64,000 bases of DNA from Isoetes taiwanensis (Eukaryota > Streptophyta > Lycopodiopsida > Isoetales > Isoetaceae). The notes under the pieces are model-generated. The model saw only the letters and a program-made list of their open reading frames with translations. It was not told where the DNA came from and searched no databases. The stretch is taken from contig JAJEKV010000077.1 in assembly GCA_021234155.1 (NCBI GenBank), positions 3,609,385 to 3,673,384 of the forward strand, given 5' to 3'. The position numbers and the translations under genes were made by a program. Shown here in pieces: positions 44,901 through 55,240 of this stretch (position 1 is the stretch's first letter; every line of letters begins with the position of its first letter).

Positions 44901-45599
44901 AGATGAATACCTCCTGCATCAAAACGTTTTGAATTCTTAAAGCTTGAAAGGTATAAACTTTTATGTGGGCCTCTGCAAGCAATTGCTTCTGATATTTTCT
45001 TTGCCATATATTTACCTACATCTGTGCAAGCGAAACCCCAATGCTTAAAGTGTGTTCCTAAGCGCCTAAGCGCCTGGGCTGCCGCCTAAACGCCTGGGCG
45101 CCCAGGGCCGTTCAGGTGGTAGCCCAAGCCCAGCCATACCAATAGCAGATCTCAACGGCCAGCAAGAATACTTCAGAGAAGTAGATCGGTACGTATAGCA
45201 ACCTCTTGGCCCAAATTTGTCTTCAACCCCCCGGTTCAGTTTGTTTTTCCAGCTTTCAACTTGGTTTGGCGCCTCTGTCAGAGTTGGGCTTTGCACAGAG
45301 CCACATATCTTGCTCCCGGTTTCCTTATAGGTGAAAGTCTTGGTCTGCTCAGCCTCAGGTGACTTAATACGATTCCATCTAGCACGATCTTGCCCAAAGA
45401 CGAAGTTGCTTTGTGGCGGTTTCAGGTCATCTCAGACAAGGGCCAGCATCAATCAAGCCATCCGATTCTGCAAAGAGGGGTTTTTGCTTTTGCGACAGGC
45501 CATGCACCAGCAACCACATCCCCGAGGTATACAGATTGAATTCTGAATTAATTTTCTATTGCTCACAATCGATTTGGAGGCCGGATTGGGCAGTGGTGG
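41919..45599. other. unassigned sequence
   Basis: No gene family recognised over 3.7 kb. The longest frame is a minus ORF at 42024-42578 (184 codons). Small minus frames occur at 44019-44288 and 44373-44624. An A-run lies near 43056-43067. A short run of GCGCCTAAGCGCCTGGGC-like repeats lies near 45060-45110. Confidence 0.45.
42024..42578 (-). CDS. hypothetical ORF, 184 codons
   Basis: An uninterrupted minus-strand frame, unusually long for this region, with hydrophobic and Cys/Ile/Leu-rich stretches (LCTLFFCAKLVYALPI; YLDAILEITIDVIGY). I see no family motif, no upstream TATA and no flanking exon. An overlapping plus-strand frame (42046-42258) is also open. It could be chance in low-complexity DNA. 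Confidence 0.2.
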   Translation of the reverse strand: MNSMCAKNLPYALQLSIWPPLYWIHLCTLFFCAKLVYALPIKVHNILDQYTWYIQLLMLGIIRLLCSTTPPMNLWTLQVEREAITFCSTISISYLDAILEITIDVIGYHVFCVMKNVNSNNGMEALKVPAPKLNADHLFVVKAAIPKRLMYEKNHCFSFLKLCIRWMLLSFPMGASCNLNVAHM

Positions 45600-46464
45600 A
45601 GTGAAGATCTTGCATCGGTTTCGTTCCGGATCGTGTTTCAGCCCAGGCATCACAGGCCACGCCTAAATCTCTGCAGGTTGCCACAACCTCCAGGCCCATA
45701 CAGCTTCTGCCACATCTTTAAGACTGCACCTGCACCATATCCTTTGGTTTGCTTGGCTCCCATATCTAGCTCTATCTCTTCTTGCCTGGTCCAAATTTTG
45801 CTTTGACCTGCCTTTGCCTAGCAACCTCGCCTTCTCCCATGACCCATAGGCCGGAGAAAATGGCGGCGGCAAAGAAATGGAACACCATACCACGCCGCGA
45901 CGAATTGCTTGATATTCAAAGATCGTGTGGTCTCTTGCTTCGAAGTGGAATTGGACCAGGATATGATCGAGCGGTTTGGGGCAAGGGATACTTTAAATCC
46001 AGGCGGGAGGTTTGTGTTGAGCGGACCTACATGTATGACCACCTTCATCTGCTTTACGCCACTATTTGAAGCGGTCCAGGTTCACGGACACCCTCGGGGC
46101 TGATGGGCCATTATGCATTGATGCTAGCATACAGACTGAAGATCCATTTCATGTGCCATCATGTGCTGATGCTAGTGTCCAGACGGCAGCGCCCCTGCAT
46201 GTTCACACTGCGGTACAGACCGACGTACATGAGGGGACGGATACAATAACAGAGGAGGGGCCACGCCATTTGGTTGCGCAATCAAGCCCCGGATGCACAA
46301 GACCGAAGCTTTGAACTTACGATTATAGGGTAGAGGAGACAGACGCCGAGGGTCGCATGCATTTGGAGGTCGCTAGCGGTTCTTCGTGGGGTTATGCATG
46401 TCCCCAAATATTGGACTTGTGTGCGCAGCTAGGGTGGGGGCTGCGGCGTCTGATCGACCTGCGC
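45600..46464 (+). pseudogene. ORF fragment interrupted by copia element B
   Basis: Protein-like plus-strand frames run up to the copia insertion. The last (46066-46464) contains two SIQTE/SVQTA-type repeats (DASIQTEDPFHV; DASVQTAAPLHVHTAVQTDV), one in-frame TGA at 46312-46314, then YRVEETDAEGRMHL and LCAQLGWGLRRLIDL. Conceptually removing the copia and one copy of its 5-bp target site keeps the frame for three more codons to a TAA. The sequence after the copia has LINE-like features, so this is probably an ORF of the same LINE, but a host gene is not excluded. Confidence 0.4.
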
Positions 46465-46803
46465 CGAGATATATGATATCGAGATCACCATCTTGCCGCT
46501 GACGGCCATCGACAAAGACTCGAAGACGAGGGTGCTGACTATGTGCCAATCAAGACTTCATCAGGCACCTACACCAGCCCACCCACTTGCCTTAATTATC
46601 TACGGCACCCGACTTGCCTTAATTAGTTACTTGCATAATTAGGTGTGGTTGGTAACCGAGCAAGCATTATTATCTATCGCCTTTTTATATCTTGTATTCA
46701 TACATACGTTCAATACAATTCCATTTTGCCTTTGTTTTGGGAGCTTGCGCTCTCGGATATTGGTGTGCATCCCTTCTCTCCCTTTCTTGGTGCAACCTTG
46801 ACA
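46465..46803 (+). repeat. 5' LTR of copia element B
   Basis: It begins CGAGATATATGATATCGAG and ends CAACCTTGACA directly before the primer site. A TATA-like TTTTTATATC lies about 120 bp from the 3' end, followed by the likely R region. Aligns end to end with 50990-51332. The exact 5' boundary is uncertain by a few bases because no TG is found at the outermost shared position. Confidence 0.9.
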
Positions 46804-46815
46804 TGGTATCAGAGC
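46804..46815 (+). other. primer-binding site, initiator Met tRNA type
   Basis: TGGTATCAGAGC abuts the 5' LTR. It is the standard plant LTR-retrotransposon primer site complementary to the 3' end of initiator Met tRNA. Confidence 0.93.
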
Positions 46816-46849
46816 ACTAGGTGTGCCGAGATTGATTCAAGATCAACAA

Positions 46850-47700
46850 AGAATGGAGAAGGATGCAAGCTACAACCAGATTACCTTCCCCGGCGGTCGT
46901 GGTGATTCAAATCTTCGATGGCACGGGTTTCCAAAGAATGGAAGAGAAGAATGACTCTCATTCTTAAGGCTGAAGAAGTTTGGGGAATTGTTAGTGGCCA
47001 AGAACCAGCACCCGAGCTTGCATCAGATGGCAAGAATAAATCTGTTCTTGATGCTTGGCAACGCCGGGATGACAAGGCTATGGCTACGATTGGGCTTCTC
47101 AAGTTCTTGAATCTCTTCTTGATGAGGTTGAGGAAGGAGAACAGCCATGATTTATGGAATGCTCTCATCCAAGAGCATGAAAAGAAGACCCATACACAAA
47201 TTGGGCATTTGTATGTTTGAAGTGGTGAATATCTTTTTGGGAAGAGACCGAGAGTCTTGACAAATTCATTGCAGTTGCATGAAGAACACATTTCGGCAGA
47301 TTGAAGCCTCTGGAGAAGAGAATAAGATCTCTCCTTCATTGCAATTATTCTTCTTTCTTAGATCCTTACCCAATTCTTTCCATGCTTTGCGCAGCAATCT
47401 CATGCAAATTGCCGACATGGATCTCAATCGTGCAATCACTTCCGTCAAGGAGGAGATCGTGATGAGGAAGGATGCTGGGATTATCAAAGACGAGCACAAT
47501 GCTTTCTTTGCAGGTCATTCTGAGCCTAAATCCTATGCAAAAGGGCATGAAAAAGCTAAGAAAAAGAAGAATAACAGTAGTAGCAACGCCTTCAAGGGTG
47601 CTGACAGCAAAGGCACAGCATCCAAGCAGCAGGTTTGTGACTATTGCAAGAAAGGCATCATACCGCAGCAGAATGTAGGAAGAAGATGAAGGATCTTGAG
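46850..47700 (+). pseudogene. copia element B gag
   Basis: Gag packages element RNA into particles. Frames give WKRRMTLILKAEEVWGIVSG, then HDLWNALIQEHEKKTHTQIG after a frame change, SLPNSFHALRSNLMQIADMD and a zinc-knuckle start (QQVCDYCKKG) whose remaining Cys/His run is displaced by an error near 47655-47675 beside a GCAGCAG. Frame changes near 47100, 47225 and 47655 break it. The order and spacing are those of plant copia Gag (UBN2-type). Confidence 0.8.
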
Positions 47701-47759
47701 CACAAACTGAAAGCTTTGGAGACAAACAAAGCTTCAGCCAATGTGGCCCAAATTGTTGA

Positions 47760-48830
47760 AGAAGTAAAGCGTAGCCAATGTGGTTCCCTTACGGCCGGAT
47801 TATGTTTATCTTTGTAAACAAATGGGAGCCCCTCGCTCTATCAAATTCATCATGGATTCTCGGTGCTACACTCATATTAGTTGGCACAAAGATTGGTTTG
47901 AAAATTTCAGGCCCTACCTCTTCAAATCACATTGTTCAAATTGGCGACAATAGTGAGCATCAAATCTGGGAATGGGTGACATTCAAGTACCCACAAGTCT
48001 TGGTAATTTCACTCTAAAAGGGTAATGTATGCTCCTACTTTGGCGTAAAGATCTGATTTACATTGCGTCTTACCGATATGGGCACAATAGTTTCCTTTGA
48101 TAGTGATGACGCATTGTTCGCAGGCAGAAAAGTTACTGGGAAAGAGCCTTGCTCGTGCTATTAAATGTCATCGGTAATCTCTACCATTTGGGCCAAGAAT
48201 ATGCTGATCAAGTTGTTCTTGTAGCTGCTGGTAATGGTACCCGTGATCCGTGGCATAAGAGGCTTGGACACATCGGTCTTAAAGCACTCAACCAGCTTGC
48301 CTCAACTTGTAGACGGTTTTGACCTTCATCAGACACCCTACTCTTGCAAGTTGTGAGGCTTGTGCATTGGGCAAACAAAGACCGCAGATCTTTTACTCGA
48401 TTGGATCTCGTTAACTACTGCTCTTCTTGAACTAGTACACACGGATCTTTGTGGTCCAACTCATGTTCCTTCTCTCTCGGGTGCTTATTATTTTCTGACA
48501 TTCATTGATGATTTGAGCAGGAAAACATGGGTCTATTTCTTGAAGCGGAAATCTGATGCATTTGCCCATTTCCAAGAATGGAAAGCGCTTGTTGAGAACC
48601 AAGTAACCCATCGGATTAAGAAGCTCAGATCTGATAATGGTGGAGAGTTTACCAGTCAAGCATTCAATCATTTTTGTGCTGATCATGGTATTGAGCGCCA
48701 ACTTACCGAGCCTCATACTCCACAACATAATGGCGTTGCTTGAGCGAAGAATCGCAAAGATTGTTGACATGGCACGTTGCTTGCTGCGGCTCAATCCTCG
48801 GCACCCATTCAATTTTGGGCTGAAGCGTAA
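47760..48830 (+). pseudogene. copia element B protease and integrase region
   Basis: The protease active site is degraded (FIMDSRCYTHISWHKDWF near 47845-47900, expected DSGA). The pre-integrase zinc region has WHKRLGHIGLKALNQLA (about 48253-48303). The integrase core shows LVHTDLCGPTH and LRSDNGGEFTSQAFNHF (48430-48690), but the third acidic residue, expected after HNGVA, is lost by a one-base frame change at about 48740 (then NRKIVDMARCLL). Non-functional as written. Confidence 0.85.
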
Positions 48831-48931
48831 AGGTACTTTCGGTTTACCTACTCAATAGATTGCCCATCGCTTGTCGTGAAAAAATCAGACTCAAAGAAGC
48901 TTTCAGCGCATAAAGCCAAATTTGTCTCGCT

Positions 48932-50960
48932 TTGCGTGTCTTGGATGTCTTTGCCTTTATGCTTATTCCCAAAGCAAATCGCAAGAAACTTGAGCATACC
49001 AGCAAGAAAATGATCTTTGTGGGTTTCTCTGACCAGTGCAAGCATGGTTATAGGCTGATTGATCTGGATACCAAGAAGCTTTGTGTTAGTCGCGATGTTA
49101 TTTTTCATGAAGATGTTTCGGCATTTCAAAGAAGGTTCAAAACTCCTAATGTGGAATTTCTTGATATCTACGCATGGATGGATAATGACGCCATAGCTTC
49201 CAATCCATCTAATCAATTTTCTCGATATTCCGACACTGCGGCGGTTCCGGACTGCGGCGGTCCGGCAGACTGCAGGTGCTTCCGGCACCCCAAGTTTTCT
49301 AATCACGACGCAGATCTTGACACATCCAATCAAGGAGGAGATCTTGACCCATCTGATCCAGGAGGTGATTTTGATCATCTTGATCAAGGAGGAGTTGAAG
49401 AAGAACTTGGTCGAGGCAAAAGGAAACGTTTTCCTCCTCAAAGGTTTGCTTTCTATGCTGAAATTATGCCCAGCATTATGGAGTTTTGTGGTGCTGCTAT
49501 TATCAGTGAACCCACCAGCTATCGTGAAGCTATTTCATGTGCTGCTGCACCTCATTGGCAGCAGGCAATGGACCACGAAATGGATTCTATTGTTCAAAAT
49601 GGCACTTGGGATTTGGTTCCTCTTCCTCATGATCGGAAGGTCGTTGGTAACAAATGGGTCTACAAATGCAAGCTCCATCCTGATGGTACCATCAGCAGCT
49701 ACAAAGCACGCTTGGTTGCACAGGGTTTCAGCCAGCAATATGGCATTGATTACTTGGAAACATTTTCTCCAGTAGTCAAAATGATGAGCATTCGCATTCT
49801 TCTTGCATTTGCTGCTCATTATAATCTTGAGGTTCATCAAACAGATGTCAAGACAGCATTTCTTAATGGCAAACTTGATGAAGAAATATATATGAAGCAA
49901 CCTCAGGGTTATGTCAAAGCTGGTGCTGAGCATTTAGTATGCAGATTGACGAAGGCACTTTATGGGTTAAAGCAAGCATCACGTGCTTGGTACAAGACCA
50001 TAGATTCTTTCTTCAAAGACCAAGGATTCCAGCCTATTGAGGCTGATTCTAATGTCTACATCCGTCGTCAAGGCAAGTTCTTACTCATCATTGCTTTGTA
50101 TGTGGATGATTCCTTGCTCATAGGCAACAATAATGAGCACATTGTGAATTCAAGACAAGGCTTGTCGCTAAGTTTCCAATGGTGGACTTGGGTGAAGCTC
50201 GCTATTGTTTGGGTTTGCAAATTGCAAGAGACCGGAAAAATGGGATTCTTCATATCTCTCAAAAGAAGTACATTGAAGAAATGCTTGAGCGCTTTGGCAT
50301 GGCTGATTGCAATCCATCTAAAGTTCCTATGAATCCAGCTCTCAGCCAATTTTCAGCAGATCCAGGTCATAAGCATTGGGAAATGGCTAAGCACATTCTC
50401 CGCTACTTAAAGGGTACTGCTGATTATGGCCTTACATATCGCAGCAATAGTGATGCTTTTTCATTGCTGACATATAGTGATTCCTCACTTAGCGATGTGA
50501 TAGACAACTCCAGGTCCACATCCGGCATTTGCTTTCTGCTTGCCAATGCTGCCATTGCTTGGATCAGCAAGAAACAAGGGCATGTATCTCTTTCATCCAC
50601 TGGCGGTATGTTGCAAAGATCTACGCGAGCGGCGTGAGATCATTAGTTTCAAGGACTTTCTTGCCTAAGATTGGGCAACGCACTCGACCAGCAAGGATGC
50701 TCATGGATAACAAAGGTGGCATTGATTGGTGCTCAATAAAGTTCGACATCCAAAATCTAAGCATGTTCCCAAGCATTATCATTTTGTAAGGGACCTTGTG
50801 GGTCGATAAGCGTGTTCAGATTGAGCATGTTCCTACACGGGACAATACCGCAGATCTCTTGACTAAGCCTTTGGCTCGTGAGCTCTTTGAGCGACATCGA
50901 CTTGGTATTGGTCTTGATAGATTCCAGATCTCATCTCCAGGAGGAGGAGGTTGAGCATGG
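48932..50960 (+). pseudogene. copia element B integrase end, reverse transcriptase and RNase H
   Basis: A 466-codon frame (48932-50332) carries the integrase C-terminal part (KANRKKLEHTSKKMIFVGFS), an acidic linker, and the copia RT: NGTWDLVPLPHDRKVVGNKW, SYKARLVAQGFSQQYGIDY, VHQTDVKTAFLNGKLDEEIY, CRLTKALYGLKQASRAWYK and the catalytic ALYVDDSLLIG. A frame change near 50150 moves the correct reading to 50179-50637 (FPMVDLGEARYCLGLQIARD). A deletion near 50360 joins FSADPG to HKHWEMAKHILRYLKGT, removing the usual segment between. RNase H remnants (SRSTSGICFLLANAAIAW; RDNTADLLTKPLARELF) end near 50955. Confidence 0.9.
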
Positions 50961-50978
50961 AGATGGTGACCTCTCATC

Positions 50979-50989
50979 AAGGAGGAGGT
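50979..50989 (+). other. polypurine tract of copia element B
   Basis: AAGGAGGAGGT immediately precedes the 3' LTR, the expected position for plus-strand priming. Confidence 0.7.
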
Positions 50990-51332
50990 CGAGATATATG
51001 ATATCGAGATCACCATCTTGTCGCTTGACAAAGATCGACAAAGACCTCAAAGACAGAGGTAGCGACTATGTGGCCTTCGAATCAGCACTTCATCAAACCT
51101 ACACCAGCCCACCCACTTGCCTTAATTATCTACGGCACCGACTTGCCTTAATTAGTTACGGCATAATTAGGTGTGGTTGGTAACGGGAGCAGTTATTATC
51201 TACTGCCCCTTTTTATATCTTGTATTCATACATACGTTCAATACAATTCCATTTTGCCTTTGTTTTGGGAGCTTGCGCTCTCGGATATTGGTGTGCATCC
51301 CCTTCTCTCCCTTTCTTGGTGCAACCTTGACA
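50990..51332 (+). repeat. 3' LTR of copia element B
   Basis: Aligns with 46465-46803 over its whole length and ends TTGACA. Differences such as TTACGGCATAA versus TTACTTGCATAA and ATCTACTGCC versus ATCTATCGCC are best explained by an original CTG miscalled in one copy. Confidence 0.92.
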
Positions 51333-51866
51333 ACCTCGACACCTTTTAATTCGCTTTCGGGATGTGTTGAGTCGTCTAAGTGTTCTTCAGCACGGAAATC
51401 ATTTGAGGGGCACTACATTTTCATTACAGGAAGATCTTTCTCCCATACAGCTATGCAATCACCGGAATGAGTTGTGCAAGGTTAGGGAAGCCCGTCAACA
51501 CAAGAAATGGGCGGTATACCGAGGAGGAGCATCAATTATCCTAGACCGTTGGCCGTCTAATCCGTGGACAGGCTATGTCTAGGGTCTCTCAGCAGTACCA
51601 TATCATCAGAATAAATAGCATTCATTTAGTTTGGGCACTTGCCCTCAGCATGTATATATACTACTTTAGGCTTCTGTGATGGGGCTTTGCCCCCGAGCTC
51701 TTGTTTGGGGTTACACCCCTCTTTCATTGTACTCGTCCCATAACCCGATTGGGTTTCCGTGGACGTTAAAAAATCTTCTTCTTCTTCTTCTTCTTCTTCT
51801 TCTTCTTCTTCTTCTTCTTCTTCTTCTTCTTCTTCTTCTTCTTCTTCTTCTTCTTCTTCTTCTTCT
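51333..51866 (+). mobile_element. LINE 3' part with (TTC)n tail
   Basis: A frame at 51364-51582 contains LQEDLSPIQLCNHRNELCKV and REARQHKKWAVYRGGASII, resembling the C-terminal end of LINE ORF1-type RNA-binding proteins (DLTPxQ...R... K..R); this match is tentative. The 3' end reads GGGTTTCCGTGGACGTTAAA then AAATC and about 31 TTC units (51774-51866), matching the LINE tails at 22170 and 40798. No RT lies between, so ORF2 is absent. The copia insertion separates it from 45600-46464. Confidence 0.55.
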
Positions 51867-54499
51867 ATTTACATCTAGACTTACACCATATATGCATATA
51901 AATACAAAAATATAGTTCCGTTCAAGATGTAAACGTTTCCCACATATCCATCAAGGGTAAAACCCAAGCCACAGCACAAGGTAACCTTTATTTGGTTGGA
52001 ATTATGATCACATATAGCAAAATAGATGTATAAAGAATATTTCACAATAATTATTTTTCAGTCTAATCAATTTCAAGATGTAACAAATCAGATAGCAATC
52101 TTAAGAATGTATAAAGTTTTCCATTTAATTTTCAAGTAATAATCGAAGACAAAATATAGAGTATAAAAAGACGAGAGTATACTTGCCATCTTGTATAAAA
52201 ACACATTTGTCTACATATCTTATTTGTGTCAATTGTCAAAATGCAAATTTCGTTCCATCTCTTACGGATCCAAATACTCCAATTCCAAGTTAACGCCAAC
52301 TCTAACAAAGAAAATGGAGACAATTAGAGGAGAGAACCCGTACTGCGACCAATCAATACACAATTAGCATGATAATGGTAAATGTGCAAGGGCCAAAAGG
52401 TACATTGGGTCTCTCGGTTTATCACCGATCACCAATTGTATCCTTTTGCCCCGAGGTGATATTAACTAGAAAAGAAGCAAAGCGAATAGTGTATGTTATT
52501 TTGAATTTCCCAAATGATCACAAGCATTCCCATTAGACGCGAAACTAATTTATTAGTCCCAAATCTAGCTGGTTAACTTGATCATTTGTTCGATATATAT
52601 CGTAGTCTAATCAATTTCATAGCATAACATAACATTATTACTATTTTAAATATCCTCACCACGATTTTAAAAGATTGTTTCAAAGATTGCAATTCATTTT
52701 TGTGCAAAAATTCTATGGGCATATCCCAAGTATCACCAAAGAATGAACTAAATCAGCTTTGAACATTTCCCTTAAATGAGATGCACATAATATAGTTTGC
52801 CATCAAATATAATACATTGATACCAACACATAGTTTAAGTGCTCATGATATTGAAGCAAATAGACTAGAGTAACCTTTTTTGCAGCACTCCAAAAATGTT
52901 ACGAAGCTCCATTATCCAAGTAGGAAAGCATAAGGTCCACTTGATTTTTTGTAAGACCTGATACCAACATTTGCAAACATATTCTGAAATGCGCATTAAA
53001 CATTCTTATGTTTATCATACGGTATGGAAAAATTAATTTGACAAGAAAGAAAAATATTTTTACCATTACAAAGGGCTTTATCTATCACGCATTGGATATA
53101 TATATAGATCTGGCCATTCCCTTATTGCAGGGACAACATAGATACAAGCAAATATTTGTTTTCGTATGCAACGAAACAAGCACTATGAATCACATGCTGA
53201 ATGTATGAATAATTATGATACTAGTGTTTTGAATAGAACATGTTACCTCGATTCCATGGCAAGACCTTCATAAGCTTGGCCTTTGCTCTTCTTGCCGAGA
53301 TTCAAAGATTATATGGCATCAAGACTAGCCTTTGGCATCCCGCCAAAAATGCTTCATACAAGCTTTTTTCTACTTTCTATGGTCTGCAAAATGTATTTTC
53401 AGATCTAAATACGAGTTTCAAAGCCAATATCTTTGAAGATTCAAGACATATATTAACAAAACTCAGGCATCGAAAGTTTCTTGATACCTTAGCACTGCTA
53501 TCAGGCATTTCTGATGCAGTTCATACCAGTAGTCAAATATAAAACGGCATCTTCCAAATAGCTTCAAAGCCCAAGCAGAAACGTATGCCATGATCCAAGC
53601 TAGAACACAGATGCATGTTTTGGCCAAGCCTAGGCATCTACATATGCACACGATTTTTTCTTCATCACTAAATGATCCGCCAAGCTCTTTGTGCAGCCAT
53701 TTTTGCGCCACAATATTGCTAATCAAACTGTACTCCTAGTTTAGAAAAAGAGACGGCCATTTTGGCGCTTAGCCTCTGTTAGGCAGAGTCCTAAAAATCA
53801 CATATTAAAAAGTCAAATAATGAACAAAGCCACAATCGGCCCTTTTTCACCGCAATCGCCATGGTTATTTTATGTAGACTATCTCTGAGCATGTAAACCC
53901 TTTTTATTGCTTTTTGCCTTTACCAAAACTTGGCTTTTGCAAACAATCTTGGCTTTTTGCAAACAATCTATTAAAAGTAGACGAAGCCCCAAATCTTAGC
54001 ATCCTTTTATGGGGTCCACAAGTCCACAAGTTGCCTTTTACATGGTTCCACCATAGCATTAAATAACGTGGTGTACCATTGAAGGGACACTTCCTTCCCA
54101 TAGGCACTTAGCAATTAGAAGCTAACTTGCACAATGCACATGAACTTTCTCGATTTTCCATGTAAAGTGGGACTCCATCATTTGTCTAAAGAGCCATATT
54201 CAAAACAAGCCCAATATGCAATATCTGTCATGATGAACAGGGCATAATTTTCTTAGTAGCTCATGTTGCATTTTTGCATCTTAGCATGGTTCATACCCCA
54301 TACTACTGAAAGTATAATCATATAACATTCTTTTGCCTCATGTGGCCTTATAGGCTCCATCCTCTTGCATAACATCGTCTGGATTTTCTTTTCTCATTTC
54401 AATTATTTGAGGAATCAAAAAGAATATTCTCTTCTTCTTCTTCTTCTTCTTCTTCTTCCCACAATCCCTCCCTCCTGGATGTAGGACACCTCTTTTTAT

Positions 54500-54540
54500 A
54501 AGAAAGTAGGACCCCCATAAAAGAGGGGTCCTACTTCCTT
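54500..54540. repeat. hairpin inside each array unit
   Basis: AGTAGGACCCCC and GAGGGGTCCTACTT form an 11-14-bp stem with a short AT loop. It recurs at about 57880-57929 and 61273-61314, with small loop and C-run length differences. Confidence 0.8.
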
Positions 54541-54571
54541 ACACCGTAAGAAAGTAACTTACTTTGTCTAG

Positions 54572-54910
54572 AATCTTGAAACATAGAGTAGACAATCTGT
54601 TCATTAGACCAGAATCTCTAAGCCTTGGTGCAAAGGACCATAGGCTGTATTTAAATTTGAGTTGTACTACAGGCACAATAGGCCCTAAGTACATGCCTTA
54701 GCACAATGGGCCATTGAAGGCAATATAAGAATATAGAGTATCTTGAAACATAGAGTATTCTGTTCAATAGACCCAGAATCTCTAAGCCTTGGCATAATAG
54801 ACCATAAGGCAACATTTAAAGTTTAAATGTACTAAAGGCACAATAGTCCTTAAGTACATGCCTTGGCATAATGGACCAAAGGCAATTTTGGAAGCTATAG
54901 ATGTATAAAA
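54572..54910. repeat. internal 168-bp duplication inside each array unit
   Basis: Two diverged adjacent copies both start ATCTTGAAACATAGAGTA (54572 and 54740) and share GAATCTCTAAGCCTTGG and AAGTACATGCCTT. The same pair occurs in units 2 and 3, so it predates the array. Confidence 0.85.
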
Positions 54911-55240
54911 GCTTACAGTATATTTGTGGCCGTTCCGAAACATCCATCAGGCCTGAACATCATACTTATGGGGTTCTCCAACCACCACATAACACCGCAT
55001 CGAAGAGATGTAGTATCCGGATAGTCTTTTTTACACATCGAAATGAGAGAGAATATTGTTAGTCCCAAATAAAAGATCTCATATGAACTTCAATATCATA
55101 GATATTGAAATCATTCTCAAATCCATCACCCCATCTATGTGAAGTTAGAAAGATGAACCAGAGAATCAACCAAATAAAGTGGAGCTGTGTTAGTTAGAAG
55201 ACTCTAACTAATGGAAGTCACATTTTCTTCTTATTCACAT

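Larger units (their letters stand above)
46465..51332 (+). mobile_element. near-complete Ty1/copia retrotransposon (element B), 4.9 kb
   Basis: Two LTRs (46465-46803 and 50990-51332) flank an internal region with a primer-binding site, gag, protease, integrase, RT and RNase H in copia order, and a polypurine tract. Candidate 5-bp target duplication is ACCTG (46457-46461) versus ACCTC (51333-51337), one mismatch. Frame changes in gag, protease, integrase and RT, and a deletion in the RT-RNase H linker near 50360, make it non-autonomous as written. Many differences between the LTRs sit at CAG/CTG sites, so real LTR divergence, and therefore age, is probably lower than it appears. Confidence 0.93.
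51867..55240. repeat. tandem array unit 1
   Basis: Directly follows the (TTC)n of the LINE. The upstream end of the preceding unit is absent, so the array begins or is truncated at this junction. The (TTC)n tract is at about 54428-54459. Confidence 0.93.

Noticed and set aside
48848-49441. 197-codon minus-strand ORF
   Set aside because: Antisense shadow of the copia B pol region; no independent motif.
51676-51915. ORF with a poly-Leu run
   Set aside because: It is a translation of the (TTC)n/(CTT)n microsatellite at the LINE tail, not a protein.
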